DNA from: Liolophura sinensis | Lineage: Eukaryota; Mollusca; Polyplacophora; Chitonida; Chitonidae | Direction: 5' to 3' | DNA: 64,000 nucleotides | Assembly (NCBI RefSeq): GCF_032854445.1 | Contig: NC_088302.1 | Location: 24,871,788 to 24,935,787 of the forward strand | In this document: positions 44,771 to 56,460 of the stretch, piece after piece | Layout: every line of letters begins with the position of its first letter | How positions within the stretch are numbered: position 1 is the first letter of the stretch | Notes under the pieces: generated by a model | The model's input: only the letters and a program-made list of their open reading frames with translations | Database searches by the model: none | Told to the model about the DNA's origin: nothing | Translations under genes and position numbers: made by a program

Positions 44771-47700
44771 CTGTAGATGATATTTATTATGTCTTATACA
44801 TTTGACTGAATGAATATTCGAGAGCAACTTTGTAAAACAAGACAAAAACGTTCATGTGAATTCAGTTTGTTCTATCGTTAGGTTCCATATTTTGCAATGA
44901 CAGCGATTGTTGTTCGCAAATACAGATAACTGTACGATGTCATTTTTGACGTTATAGATAGCCAGTGAGAGACGCACTGACAATCGCTCATTTCTTTGTC
45001 AATATGAAATTTTCTCAAGTGCTCAAGTACACAACATCATTTTGTTTTATATTTATATTCCAAATCGGCTTTTCTGAAAAGAGAAAGGGAACATTGTGTG
45101 TTGTATGTTAATTGCCAGTCTTTATTTATTGGATAATAAAGCACGTTTGTATTTTATTGTGTTTTTTGGTGTTCGTGTTTTTTAAATCCCTCCTTGTATT
45201 TAGTTTTCATTCAAAAATTCAATTTTTGATTTAAATTGAGTTTATTTGTTTATTTATTTATGTTTCAGACCTCCAATTAAAACAGTTTGCATTGTGTTGA
45301 ATTTAATATTTCAATATATACTTTGCAGTTTTACAGTGTACATTGAACTGAGTGAAAATTGTCCAGGTGTTAACAATTAGACAAATTACACTTTCATATC
45401 CTTAAATACAAAAATTTTTACACAGTTTTCAAAAACAAAGCAATAGTTTCATGCACATTGCAATTTGATCTGTATTTATTAGATTTTTGGTTATTTTATC
45501 AGTAGTTTTAAGATACTGAAGAACAACATTCGTATTAAAATTTTCAAAGTTCTCAAATTCAGAATCCTCTAAACACGTGTAATCTGGGATAAAATATATT
45601 GTACCCTTACTATAACTGAAAAGTTACGTTCAGTATTTTCCGCAAGTATGAAATACCACAAGGCTCAAAACTGTGCACCGTTGACACATTTTCAGTGTCG
45701 TCTTTATTAGAAAATTTAACAAATCCAAGTGTAGCATTTACGTTATGAAATTTTACGTACCGATGTCATTTATTTGTAAATATGATTACACTGGTATAAT
45801 GTCAATGTGATTTATGTAACGTTCCGCGATTTCATATAGTCACAGAGAAACTATTCATGATTCGTGATGTTAGCTAGTTGAGTTGTATTTAAAGCAAAAG
45901 CCGTGTCCATGGAAAGACTAGTGAACGCTTTTCCTAAACTATCTTTATGTATGTGCGTGTTTTTTTTTTTATTTATTTCTTTTTTTGTTTTTGGTTTTTT
46001 ACTAAATAGAATGCATTTAAATCATTGAATTCTGTTGTGGGCTGGACACATGATATGTTCAGTTGAAGAGTTTTTCAAATCGTCCAAATTTGAAGAGATA
46101 GTTTACAAAGCCTACTGTAACTGAATATCTACATGAAGAATTTTTAACTACATGCCTGTATAGCCATCACATCCTGAGGGGATATGTCGCTATTTTAAGC
46201 CAAAACTAGAAGGAACTCCGGGAACCCAAACATTTGCCAGCTCAACTAAGTTAAATAGGTCCTTCATTGCAGACAACAGGGCAACATTCTACATTTGTGT
46301 CCTAGCTCGCAATAGCGAAGAATCGTTTACCGATTTTGATCGATATCATGCACACACCTATGCTTTAATGGGTAGATGCATGGCCGGCTGTGACATTTTC
46401 CGTAAAGTTGCTTAACATCAGAAAGACAAAAGCATAACGTCTTTGCATGGGGAGGCACAAGTAATTACCCTCCATTTAAAAAAGCTCACTGCTCTCACAC
46501 TAATCAAATAAATAAACAAACAAATAAAACGAAATCGACATGTTTTGGAATATTTTTTCGAGACGAGACCATTGTCGTCCTACATCTGACAAGCCGGACT
46601 AATAGCCTTCCAGACAGGAAGTGGGATTTCATTATTATATTTAAATATCTTATTTTTCCACTATCAACCGCTTGCAGTTCCCTGGAAAATATTGTAAATT
46701 TGCTTAACTGAAAATTTGAAACACCGCTTCTGTGTTGTTCTGAAAACATGCCTGGTATTTCTTACCTTACTCAGCGTGAAGCGTGAAACTGCCTTTAGTC
46801 GCCTGATCGGTTTGCAATACTGCTATAAGACACGTGTGTCCGTTCCTCTACTCGCGTTAATTCAGCCATCACATGAGAAACAGACATGCCTTAACGATAG
46901 CTAAAAAAAGTGATCAGCTCTCAGTGAACCAGTTCTTGTTCAGCTTAACCAAATTAAACGACGATAACTTATTCGGAAATTTAAATCAAGAGGTCTCTAA
47001 CAAATCCCACATTATCAAACACTGTAAGGCTAATATACTGTTACGGACACGGGCGGTTATGGAAATTCTTGTCGATCCCACAGGCGGCTTTGTTTCAACA
47101 AGGGATATCTTTAATAAACATTTCCACCCGTTAGGACGGCTTCAAAGAGCCTGTGATCTCTAGGACCGGTCGACAACATCAAATACGAGTACCATATTAC
47201 ACGACAGAGGTCGCTTTCGCGTGAGACGCGCACCTTCTGCATCCGGGCACCTGAGTTAATATTACAAAGAAAGCCATGAATGTATACCTATATGTATAAT
47301 ACGTAGTACTGTAGTTTACTTAAGTCACTGTATTTACCTTAGACATGAAACGCACATAAATCACAAACTGTAAAATCTAAATATAAATCTGCGCATAAAT
47401 TTTGTCAAAATTATGTGTATATGCTTGTGTAAAGATGTTTTATTAGATGAATTTGATGATAAGAAATTCAACAGAGTCATTTTAGTTTGAAGTCGTTTTC
47501 AAATAACGCACTAAAGATACCACGGTATGTAGCCTACAGATTCTATGGAATGCGTTACGATTCCAGTACCGGTGTTTATAATGCCATCAAGGAAAGCCAC
47601 AAGCTTTACGATTACATATAGTGCAGATGAACGGGAAAAAGCACCACACCTAAGTCACGAAACATTATTTGTTCATGATGCTGAAAGGTAAATCCTGCAC

Positions 47701-47780
47701 GGATGTACAGCTCTGTAACGAAATTTATACTTTGTATATGTGGTCTACTTTATAGCTATTGTGATACTGTTAAGTGTCTG

Positions 47781-47909
47781 GGGCCGGTTTCATGAAGCTC
47801 ACTTAGCTAAGTCAGGCCTTAACTACTATGACAACGTATGTTGTAGAGATATGAAGTGCACTTAACTAAGGGTGACTTAACACTAAGTAAGCTTCATGAA
47901 ACCAGCCTC
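47781..47909. mobile_element. small MITE with inverted ends around CCGGTTTCATGAAGCT
   Basis: GGGCCGGTTTCATGAAGCTC at the left is matched by AAGCTTCATGAAACCAGCCT at the right, and the palindrome continues inward (ACTTAGCTAAGT and ACTTAACACTAAGT; CTTAACT and AGTTAAG). Length about 130 bases, no coding capacity. Confidence 0.8.
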
Positions 47910-48824
47910 TGGACGACGATTTCGTAGTTATCTTTGTTATCCATATAAATCAAAGGAAATCGAGTCCATTAATTTAGCTTTATACTCTTAAATATTTTAC
48001 TTTAAAATTGACTTTAGAGCTGTAAAAAAAATGACTTTGAAGAACACACACTTAAATATTTATTTATTTGTGATTCATATATTCTAATGAAAAATTAAGA
48101 ATCGGGTTGATGCATAAGTGGGAGATCTGGCCACACGATCTATATAGTCACCGTATCTCCTTGCTTAGACAGACAAAGTACTGGTATGTCTTGTTTCAGT
48201 AATTTTCACGGCGTCTGATTTCAGTGTGACAGCACCGTAAATATCAGTATTTTTGAAAATACAGGCTACAAAATAAACCTTCAACAAACTATTTGCTGGA
48301 TATTTTTACAGATAGTTGTACGGCATAAAATATTGTTGCTAAATTTATTTGATTTTAGGTTCAAGATTCAAGACGGGCCTATTATAAACGAAAAAAATCT
48401 AATTTTGTCAGGAAAACACTTTTAACAAAAGCATGAATTATACTCTATTTTTCTGTCAGATAAAACCGTCGACGCCAGGTTTCCTCTCCTTAACTCCATC
48501 CAAAGGTAAAAAGGTATATATCCATAAGAACAAAAAATAGTTTGTCCGCTGAAGATTTCTCGGGCTGTAAGTTCTTATTATTAGACTGAATTTAAATTAG
48601 ATATTGTTTTTCAAATTTTAACAAAGTTTTAAAAATGTATTCATATATATTATTCATGAAGAGCTTATCGCTGCTTCTCAAAAACCCTATTCACTAAAAG
48701 TTTTTGGGTGGAGAAATTAAAGACAAATTATTAGATCAGAGTTACAAACGTGAGAAGCATCCAGTTCATTACTTCCTGATCACGTACGTTTTTCAGTTCG
48801 ACACCATTTGATCCGTCCCATCGA

Positions 48825-48840
48825 CCCCCCCCCCCCCCCC
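48825..48840. repeat. C16 homopolymer run
   Basis: Sixteen uninterrupted C residues in the Cdx intron; read-length errors are likely here. Confidence 0.95.
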
Positions 48841-49490
48841 ACGGTATACAAATTCCGCATGTTTAGCCTTAGAACTTCAACTCTGATTATAGTACTCTAC
48901 ATGTAAATTCGCTGTGAGTACATCACTATATATCGGGCTATATAAAGGAATGCATTAAACCCATGCAATTGAACAGTCCATATACGAAATGGCTCAATTA
49001 ATTAAGTACGTACATATATATGTATCTATTTTTCTTTACAAATGAGGAACGCCATGAACTAACGCTTTTCAGCATTATTCTATAGGTTTTTGTTTGGTGA
49101 CTGTTCCCCAGACAAACCCTATGGAGGCGCAGGACAAAATAGAATATGTCGGTTCTTTAAGCCGACACATGCGTAATACAAAGCCTTTTACTTTGCTTAC
49201 CTTTATTCTTGTCTTTGATATTAAGTAAGATCTTTATTTCGGATTTTGGATTTCAGTGAATACCTGCAAGTTTGTGCCATCGAGTGCTCTGCAGAAGTGA
49301 TAACCTCCTAATCTGATTTTACATCACGCCCTTTTGAATCGTGAAAACATTAAAAGCAAGATGCTTGCGGCAATTTTCTATATGCAACACTTTTTTCTTT
49401 TATGTGGCTTTAATGACTTCATTAACTAGTTAACACTAGATGTCATCTCCACTGCATATAACAACAAGGAAAACACAGGATTTAGGTCCT

Positions 49491-49590
49491 ATTTATTTGG
49501 TTTGTGTTTTACGTCGTACTAAAGAATATTTCGTTAAAACGACGGCCAGCATTATGGTGGGAGAAAACCAGAGCGAGGGAAAACACGTGC
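49491..49590 (-). mobile_element. SINE family 1 fragment
   Basis: ATTTATTTGGTTTGTGTTTT, ACGTCGTACTAAAGAATATT, ACGACGGCCAGCATTATGGT and GGGAGAAAACC match the 3' half in reverse orientation. Confidence 0.8.
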
Positions 49591-50520
49591 AATAAGCCAC
49601 GCTTGTAAGCTTCTGTCAATACATTAAGATATAACAGCTTAATTAAATACTTGCCAGACACATTTTGCATTTTCGAGTACCCTATTAAAACATCTTGTGA
49701 TATAGATTGAGAACAAAAGAGGAAAACAATTGACAAAATAATTTCATATATGTAGAGAGAGAGGCAGTTCAGTCAGGGTTTTAAAATTATCACAATGAAT
49801 TTTGTGTTAGCTTACTGAAACAATTTGTTCGTAGATTGCGAACAACGGAAAAACAAAATCAAAATAATAATTTTATACATGCAAAGAGAGTTCAGTCATG
49901 GTGTAGGAATAAAAGAAAAGCTAACGTTAGTGACAGGGATTATAAACCGATCAGTCTTGACAACGAAGTTATCAAAATGATTTCATTATGTTCATCGCAA
50001 CACAGGCCTCAGTCAAAACAATTCGATGGTTTTATTAAGTCGATTTGAATCTATCAAACCACCAGATTTCCCATCCAAATTCAAATTACTAGATGGACAT
50101 TGAAATATTTAGCAGCGGACATCTTTGGTCGTCGAACGGACTCAGCACACTGTTTGTTATACAAGAACTTTATTACCAAAAATTTCCAAAGGTAACAATG
50201 TTTTCTATAACGGCATTAGACACAACATTAATTTCTCTGTCATTAACCATGTACCCAAAGGTCATTCCTGAACTGTGTATAGTTTATATAGTTTTTTGTA
50301 CTATATACAAAAGAGTTTTGTATTTCTACATTTAAAATATGCATATATATTAACCACTGTGAATCTCGAGGAATGAATGTTTACGACTTCACGCCACTTC
50401 CGCAAAATTGCAGCCATACCGCTGCAAGATCAAATAAAACCACTTAAAAAGTTGTTCGCTGGACATGAAACAAACTGAATTCCGATCACAGTAAATGATG
50501 TAGCGTTGATGGGTGCTTCA

Positions 50521-50780
50521 AACAATTTTGAGCTTGTCCTATACAATGTGCCGCTTTAACCAAAATTATTCCTCAAACTGCATTCGGTAGTTATCTCGTT
50601 TTTTTTATCTCACAGTTTATAACATAACCTCGATATACAAAAAAGCAAAAAACAATTTTGAGCTTGTCCTATACAATGTGCCGCTTCAACCAAAATTATT
50701 CCTTAAGCTGTATTCGGTAGTTATCTTCTTTTTTATCTCACAGTTTATAACACAACCTCGATATACAAAAAAAGGCATTT
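50521..50780. repeat. 130-bp tandem duplication in the Cdx intron
   Basis: AACAATTTTGAGCTTGTCCT through CTCGATATACAAAAAA occurs at 50521 and again at 50651 with a few substitutions. Confidence 0.95.
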
Positions 50781-51497
50781 GCGCGTTTTTGTACTTTCTT
50801 TTTTATGTGGACTGATCAATTAGATTTGTTCAGGAATACTGTACCATGCACGCAATATACTTTTGATCAGATGAATATAAGTACAGATGCATTTTGGTGC
50901 AATATTATTTAATAATAGATTGTTACAGTACTCCGCGCACTGGTTCACTGAGTTTCACAATAATGATTCAACACAAGAAGATGTTATTTGGCAAAAAAGC
51001 CTCTTTCCTCCCTTTGGGAAGCTTTTTTCGCATTTTGTGGTTAATAAAATGTTATTGTGTTTAGTGACTATGAAAGTGCTGCATGACAAAGAATTATTTC
51101 ATTATCAGTTCAGTTATATCACTGAACGAAATTGAGTTATGCTTCATGTGGTTCCCAAACTGGAACGAGGAAATCCTTAATTCAGCATAGAATTCGGTGG
51201 CAATCAGAAAAAGTCAAGAGCACCTATAAGAGAAGTAAAAGTGGACAAAAGAAATAAAATGCACTGAGGTTAAAATTACGGCCGTGCTGTTAAGGTGTTG
51301 AAAGGCCGTAAAAGGTTTGGTGTGTGGAAGTTTTATAACCAGTCCAAAGACAAATTAGGCCAATAAATGACAATAAGGGATGATACTTAAAAAAAAGTCG
51401 GTTATATATCTAAGGGCAGTATTTTATCGATGAGGGTATTTATAATCAAGAATAAACAGTTTTCGAGTATTTAAGAGAATTTCTCCATTAGACCTAC

Positions 51498-52113
51498 CTG
51501 CGGATGGAACAGTCTGGTAGGTCTGACGCTTCATCCAGTCGTACGGAGGCCGTAGTGGACGGGACCCTGTGGGACTTCCTTGGCAGGACGATCTCTCCCC
51601 GAGGGTACATAGGTGGCTTTGATGGCTAGCAATGACCGATACCCCCGTACCATGTCCCGTCGGGGTTGTGGTTTGCTCGGGGGACGGGATATTGTAGTCC
51701 AGCCCGCTTGTCCCTGGGGATATTGCCGTGCGGTAGGGCATAGGGTACGAGTAGCCATTAGGGGAAGGAGATGAGTCGGAGTTGGATGAGGTACAGTACT
51801 GCTGAGGGGTCGGGCTCGACCAGTCGTCCAGAATAGACCCCTGCCCGTGGGGTACAGGATCCTGGTGCACTGCACCATGGCCGGACCGCGCGGCGTAGAC
51901 TCCCGCCCAAGATGCCGAGTGGGCCAGTTGTTGGATGCTGGGGTCCGAATAAGACACTTGGAACTGGCTGTAAGCATCGCCGTTGCCCATCTGAGAAGTA
52001 ACGTACTGCTCTTGGGGTTGCGGGGAGTAGGCGTAAGAATTCATATTGTTCATGCGGTTGTATCTGACTGAGAACGTAGCATTGTCTTCGGAACAGAGCA
52101 CCATACTTGTCAC
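51498..52113 (-). CDS. Cdx: Cdx (caudal) ParaHox gene, exon 1
   Basis: Encodes the first 205 residues of Cdx, a nuclear transcription factor that in animals patterns posterior and gut tissues. It starts MTSMVLCSEDNATFSVRY; ATGs also occur at codons 4, 21 and 24, and I chose the first. A Tyr/Gln/Ser/Pro-rich activation-type region follows. Near the end is the PBC-interaction hexapeptide YDWMKR (YDWM at 51543-51532), followed by QTYQTVP, both typical of Cdx. The donor is GCAG|GTAGGT at 51498/51497, phase 1; joining to exon 2 gives the conserved ...[13 protein letters not shown] junction. Without the splice the frame runs only 24 codons into the intron before a stop. The gene order and strand match Gsx. 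Confidence 0.94.
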
Positions 52114-52342
52114 TTATAGCTGAAACTGCTTAGCTGAAGAGGGTCCCCCACGTCACCGGCGGGGTTAGCTTGTCCCGGTTCGAGCAGGTCTCAGAAGGGT
52201 CAAGCGTTAACAACAGAACAGAATCGTTCCCGAAGATCAGTCCTCAGTACATCTCAGTACAACAAGCCGATTAACAAGTCAACTCTAAATATACACAGTG
52301 GTCACAATTCAATTAAACTGACCAGTGATCGGTGGGCAATGT

Positions 52343-52349
52343 CTTTATA
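52343..52349 (-). promoter_or_regulatory. possible TATA box of Cdx
   Basis: On the minus strand TATAAAG lies about 230 bases upstream of the Cdx start codon. A CCAAT motif (ATTGG on the given strand, about 52552) lies a further 200 bases upstream. Plausible core promoter; a second TATA-like TATATTTAG is near 52290. Confidence 0.3.
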
Positions 52350-53033
52350 CACCTGGATTGCCCAGTCGCTGTGGTCAACTGGTAGTCTTATCAGCCGAGG
52401 CGGCACTTTTGATATAACGATATCTAGATAAGAATTAGACCCTCTTGTCCACGTCCGGATTATGACAGCGTCCAACGAGATTTGTTTACTTACCATATAA
52501 GGACTAATAATTAGCATCCACGAGCGTGACGTAATCGACGTATAATTTTTTGATTGGTTACAGATGAATGAGTGGTTTTGTTATTCTAATAAACATGTGC
52601 CACCTTCGCACGTCCGCAGATAGCTCCGACGATTCATGAATGAAAAACACACGTAGAATCAGTATACCAGTTGGATCCAGATCCATTATCTAAAAAATCG
52701 TATTTTCTGTGACTTTTATTTATGTGAAAATTTCAATTAAAAATACTTAAACAACACGTCAGCAGTAGTAGGTGAAATGCAGTAAAAAAAAAGATCAGTT
52801 TTTTCCTTGTTCAATCCCCAATATACATTATCTATCCAGGTCACAAATGCGCCTGTCAATCACCTGCGGTGGGCGTCGACTATCATCTGTTAACACTTAG
52901 TCATTGGTCCACAATGGTGTTCGAAATAATTTTTCTTTCCTTATCAGCATTCTTTTAGGGTATCTATACTTCCCTATGCGCCAACTCGTGATTAGCACGA
53001 ATCTTTTCGAGGAACTGGTTGTTTTGATTGCGC

Positions 53034-53113
53034 ATTATTTATTTATTTATTTCATTGGTGTTTTACGCTGTACTCAAGAAATATTTCAGTTATACGACGG
53101 CGGCCAGCATTAA
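53034..53113 (-). mobile_element. SINE family 1 fragment
   Basis: ATTTATTTCATTGGTGTTTT, ACGCTGTACTCAAGAAATAT and ACGACGGCGGCCAGCATTA in family order. Confidence 0.8.
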
Positions 53114-53283
53114 TGGCAATAATGGCCATAATACGAAAAGATACTAAATTACTTCGACAACAAACCATTAGTACAATGAATTCTGTTCAGATACTGTATG
53201 TGCGACTTACACCGTTACGAGTTTCAATTATGTTCGTACATACTTTTAATTTTTATAAAATTGACAACAGCGGTGAAGTACTG

Positions 53284-53311
53284 GGTAAGGTATAGGCCCC
53301 TATACCTTACC
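53284..53311. repeat. perfect 13-bp inverted repeat, 2-base loop
   Basis: GGTAAGGTATAGG, then CC, then CCTATACCTTACC. It lies just outside the inverted repeats of the element at 53316-53700. Confidence 0.85.
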
Positions 53312-53315
53312 TCCA

Positions 53316-53798
<483 letters not shown>

Positions 53799-53862
53799 AA
53801 TGATGGTGTACTCCAGAATATTTCATTTGCACGATGGCGTCCAGCATTATGACGGACATTTC
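53799..53862 (-). mobile_element. SINE family 1 fragment
   Basis: TGGTGTACTCCAGAATATTT, ATTTGCACGATGGCGTCCAG and CATTATGACGG resemble the 3' half in reverse orientation. Confidence 0.65.
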
Positions 53863-55039
53863 CACGTATGGTGACTGTATATACAAATTCTCTTCTAATC
53901 CCCCCCCCCCAGCACCCAAGCACCCCACCCCTCCCTGGGTGATAGAGACCATACATCTCGTGTACACACTGCGCTAGCATAGAGAGATACAGATACCTGG
54001 CTGAAGAGACGAGCAAATAAACACATGGGCGACTACAAAGACTACCGTCTTTAATATGCTAAATAAAGGTGATAAGATTTCCTGTGATTCCTCATCCAGG
54101 TAAGGCTTAGCTGGTAAGGCTGACGGGGAACCCCCAGCGTACATCCACACTTAGTGAACCCTCTTCAGCCCTCCTCCCACTTCTCCTATTTATGCACCCA
54201 ATGCCCACACCAACGGGCAGAGTCTGAGACAAAAGTATAATGCGTAAGGTGGGGGGGGGGGGGGGGGGGTCCATATCTGCACATGTAGATATGCACTCTT
54301 ATCGTGTAGAGAAACATTGCCGCAAATATTGAATAATGAAACTTTCTGTGGCACGAAGCTACTCATTTCCTATTGGACGCATTTTCTTCCTGTTATGCTT
54401 TTTTAACCTTATATTTTGTTCCAAAGCAAAACTTAGGAAAGTTGTCAATAGAAATGCATCACATAAATTTAAAACCAAAACGCATCTCGAAGCAACACTT
54501 ATAAGAGACATTCACATGAAGATAATAACTAACATTTACATCAGATGTGCATGTCTGGTGTGTATTCTGAGCTTAGACTTTCTTGGACTTTTTTACAGTC
54601 TCCGCGATGCTTTGAAGATGGCTATTCAACAAAGATAAATGGACGATTTTTGTATAAAGAAAAGGGGTGTAGCTTTCAGATACATCTTAGGCCATTCAAG
54701 GTTGAAAATGAACCATGAATGAATTATAGTCCGATGAATATGGCGCGATAGTTAAACATTACTATTCATCATTATATATAAAGTCTCCAAACAGGGATTA
54801 AGAGGTGTAGAAAGGAAAGTATTTTGAATAAATGTCTTCTTTCATGCTTATTAGTTTCGGGTTCTCTACTGACTTCGGTTTGAAATACGCTCTTATTAAG
54901 GCAGGAAGTTACTGGAATGGCACTTGGCGTTATCTCTATTCAGGATTAAGCTAAATGGCATTTCGGCATCTTGGGATGTTATGATATTATGGGACAAAGT
55001 TTATTCAAAAACCACCCACAGTTTGCTTATTAAACCGTC
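53863..55039. other. intergenic stretch with homopolymers, no gene
   Basis: Contains a C10 run near 53901 and a G run of about 19 at 54251-54269. A 100-codon frame (54336-54638) has no recognisable domain. Confidence 0.55.
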
Positions 55040-55325
55040 TCTTTAGCTGTATATGTAAACCAGTCATGCACGGTTTTGGACCTAGAATCTATGCGTCGAA
55101 ACACACATTCGTATACCAGGCGGCGACCAATAAGCTCATTTTCCAAAAACGACGTATAATACAAATTTACAAAGAACTAGAAAGTATATAAAGTACAAGA
55201 ATAGGTCGGTATCATGCAAAGAGAAGCATTGAAAATGCAGATTTCAATGAGGCTGGCAAGACACAAGGTATGGTCTAGGTGACTGAGCGAGATCAGTATT
55301 CAAATCGTGTACCATGCTAGATTAA
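55040..55325 (-). repeat. dispersed repeat family R, copy 4 (reverse orientation)
   Basis: Begins with a single unit resembling the 74-bp satellite (GTATATGTAAACCAGTCATG, GGTTTTGGACCTAGAAT) and continues with CATTCGTATACCAGGCGGCG and AAAACGACGTATAATAC, matching copy 1 in the same orientation; ends near TCAAATCGTGTACCATGCTAG. Confidence 0.65.
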
Positions 55326-55607
55326 CAGTTCTTGATAACAAAATATATCTCTCATTTGCGCTTTGATTCCAACTCTTCATACATCCAACGTGACGATCTA
55401 ATTCAACACGATGAATGTACAGTCGCTGGTTCAGGGTTAAGTGTAATTAGAAACAATCATGAAGCAGGGCGCCAGAGATTCTGCGCGATCTGTCCATATT
55501 TACTTAAAAGAGAATTATACTCATTGTAAAACTTGGGGTGAAGGCGTTGGATGGAATAACCTTGACACACCAATTTTTGCAGTAATAACTTTTTGCACTA
55601 ACAACAC

Positions 55608-55897
55608 ACAGGATCTAATAAATGCCATAAGGCGAGATACGTACACGCCATAAGCAGGACCCATCGGTATATTGTTGTCAGAGTAAGGATAACTTAAAAT
55701 GTCAGAATTGAAACTATTCCTCTTATTGTGAAGCCTGCGAGAAAGGAAACCGTTTTGGTCTTTCCACAAATATAGGTCCAGATAATATGTACCTTCTGGA
55801 GAGTCTATGGTTTCCTTTAAATCCAGCGAAGGTGGATAAATATCTTTGACGGCAATTGCTGTATATGGATTGCTTAAATCCAGCAGATCATCAATTT
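55608..55897 (-). pseudogene. reverse transcriptase remnant (C-terminal part of an RT domain)
   Basis: On the minus strand a frame open from about 55897 gives LDLYLWKDQNGFLSRRLHNK and then NNIPMGPAYGVYVSRLMAF. The spacing of an L-Y-L block, a K-R-x-x-F block and IPxGPAYGVYxSxL matches the C-terminal part of a reverse transcriptase found in many retroelements of aquatic invertebrates and fish. A stop lies directly upstream of the frame, and there is no catalytic YxDD box in the visible part, so this is a dead fragment of about 97 residues. The retroelement class is not determined. Confidence 0.55.
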
Positions 55898-55953
55898 ACG
55901 GTTTAGTGAATGAGAAGAAGCAACGCCAATCTATCAGTACCCATCCCATGGGG

Positions 55954-56460
55954 TGTATATGTAAACCTATCGTTCACGGCTTTGGACCTAGAAAAAACAC
56001 CAGTGTGTCATCACTGATCACATTAGTTGTATATGTAAACCAATCGTGCACGGCTTTGGACCTAGAAAAACCTCCGGTGTGTCATCACTGATCACATTAG
56101 TTGTATATGTAAACCAATCGTGCGCGGCTTTGGACCTAGAAAAAACACCAGTGTGTCATCACTGATCACATTAGTTGTATATGTAAACCAATCGTGCACG
56201 GCTTTGGACCTAGAAAAACCTCTGGTGTGTCATCACTGATCACATTAGTTGTATATGTAAACCAATCGTGCACGGCTTTGGACCTAGAAAAAACACCAGT
56301 GTGTCATCACTGATCACATTAGTTGTATATGTAAACCAATCGTGCACGGCTTTGGACCTAGAAAAAACACCAATGTGTCATCACTGATCACATTAGTTGT
56401 ATATGTAAACCAATCGTGCACGGCTTTGAACCTAGAAACATCATCAATATGCCATCACTA
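55954..56460. repeat. 74-bp tandem satellite, seven units
   Basis: Units start TGTATATGTAAACCAATCGT at 55954, 56028, 56102, 56176, 56250, 56324 and 56398, exactly 74 bases apart. Units 1, 3, 5 and 6 read AAAAAACACCA in the variable part; units 2 and 4 read AAAAACCTC. Unit 7 is diverged. A lone related unit occurs at about 55048 inside repeat family R. Confidence 0.97.

Larger units (their letters stand above)
42665..51497 (-). other. Cdx intron 1 (phase 1, about 8.8 kb)
   Basis: Bounded by GTAGGT at 51497-51492 and CCACAG at 42670-42665. It holds a family M MITE (43548-43802), a SINE with long TTTA tail (44536-44770), a second MITE type (47781-47909), a SINE fragment (49491-49590), a C16 run (48825-48840) and a 130-bp tandem duplication (50521-50780). 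The stretch 46540-47240 is free of repeats and has a 96-codon plus-strand frame (46873-47163) that I do not recognise; it may be a regulatory element. Confidence 0.85.

Noticed and set aside
46873-47163. 96-codon plus-strand ORF in the Cdx intron
   Set aside because: No domain, no splice-flanking signals that connect it to Cdx, opposite strand; kept only as a remark in the intron entry.
52302-52517. 71-codon minus-strand ORF upstream of Cdx
   Set aside because: It lies in the presumed Cdx promoter/5' UTR and spans the TATA-like element; no domain.
55954-56460. CRISPR-like regular array
   Set aside because: Units are contiguous with no unique spacers, and the genome is animal; this is a satellite.
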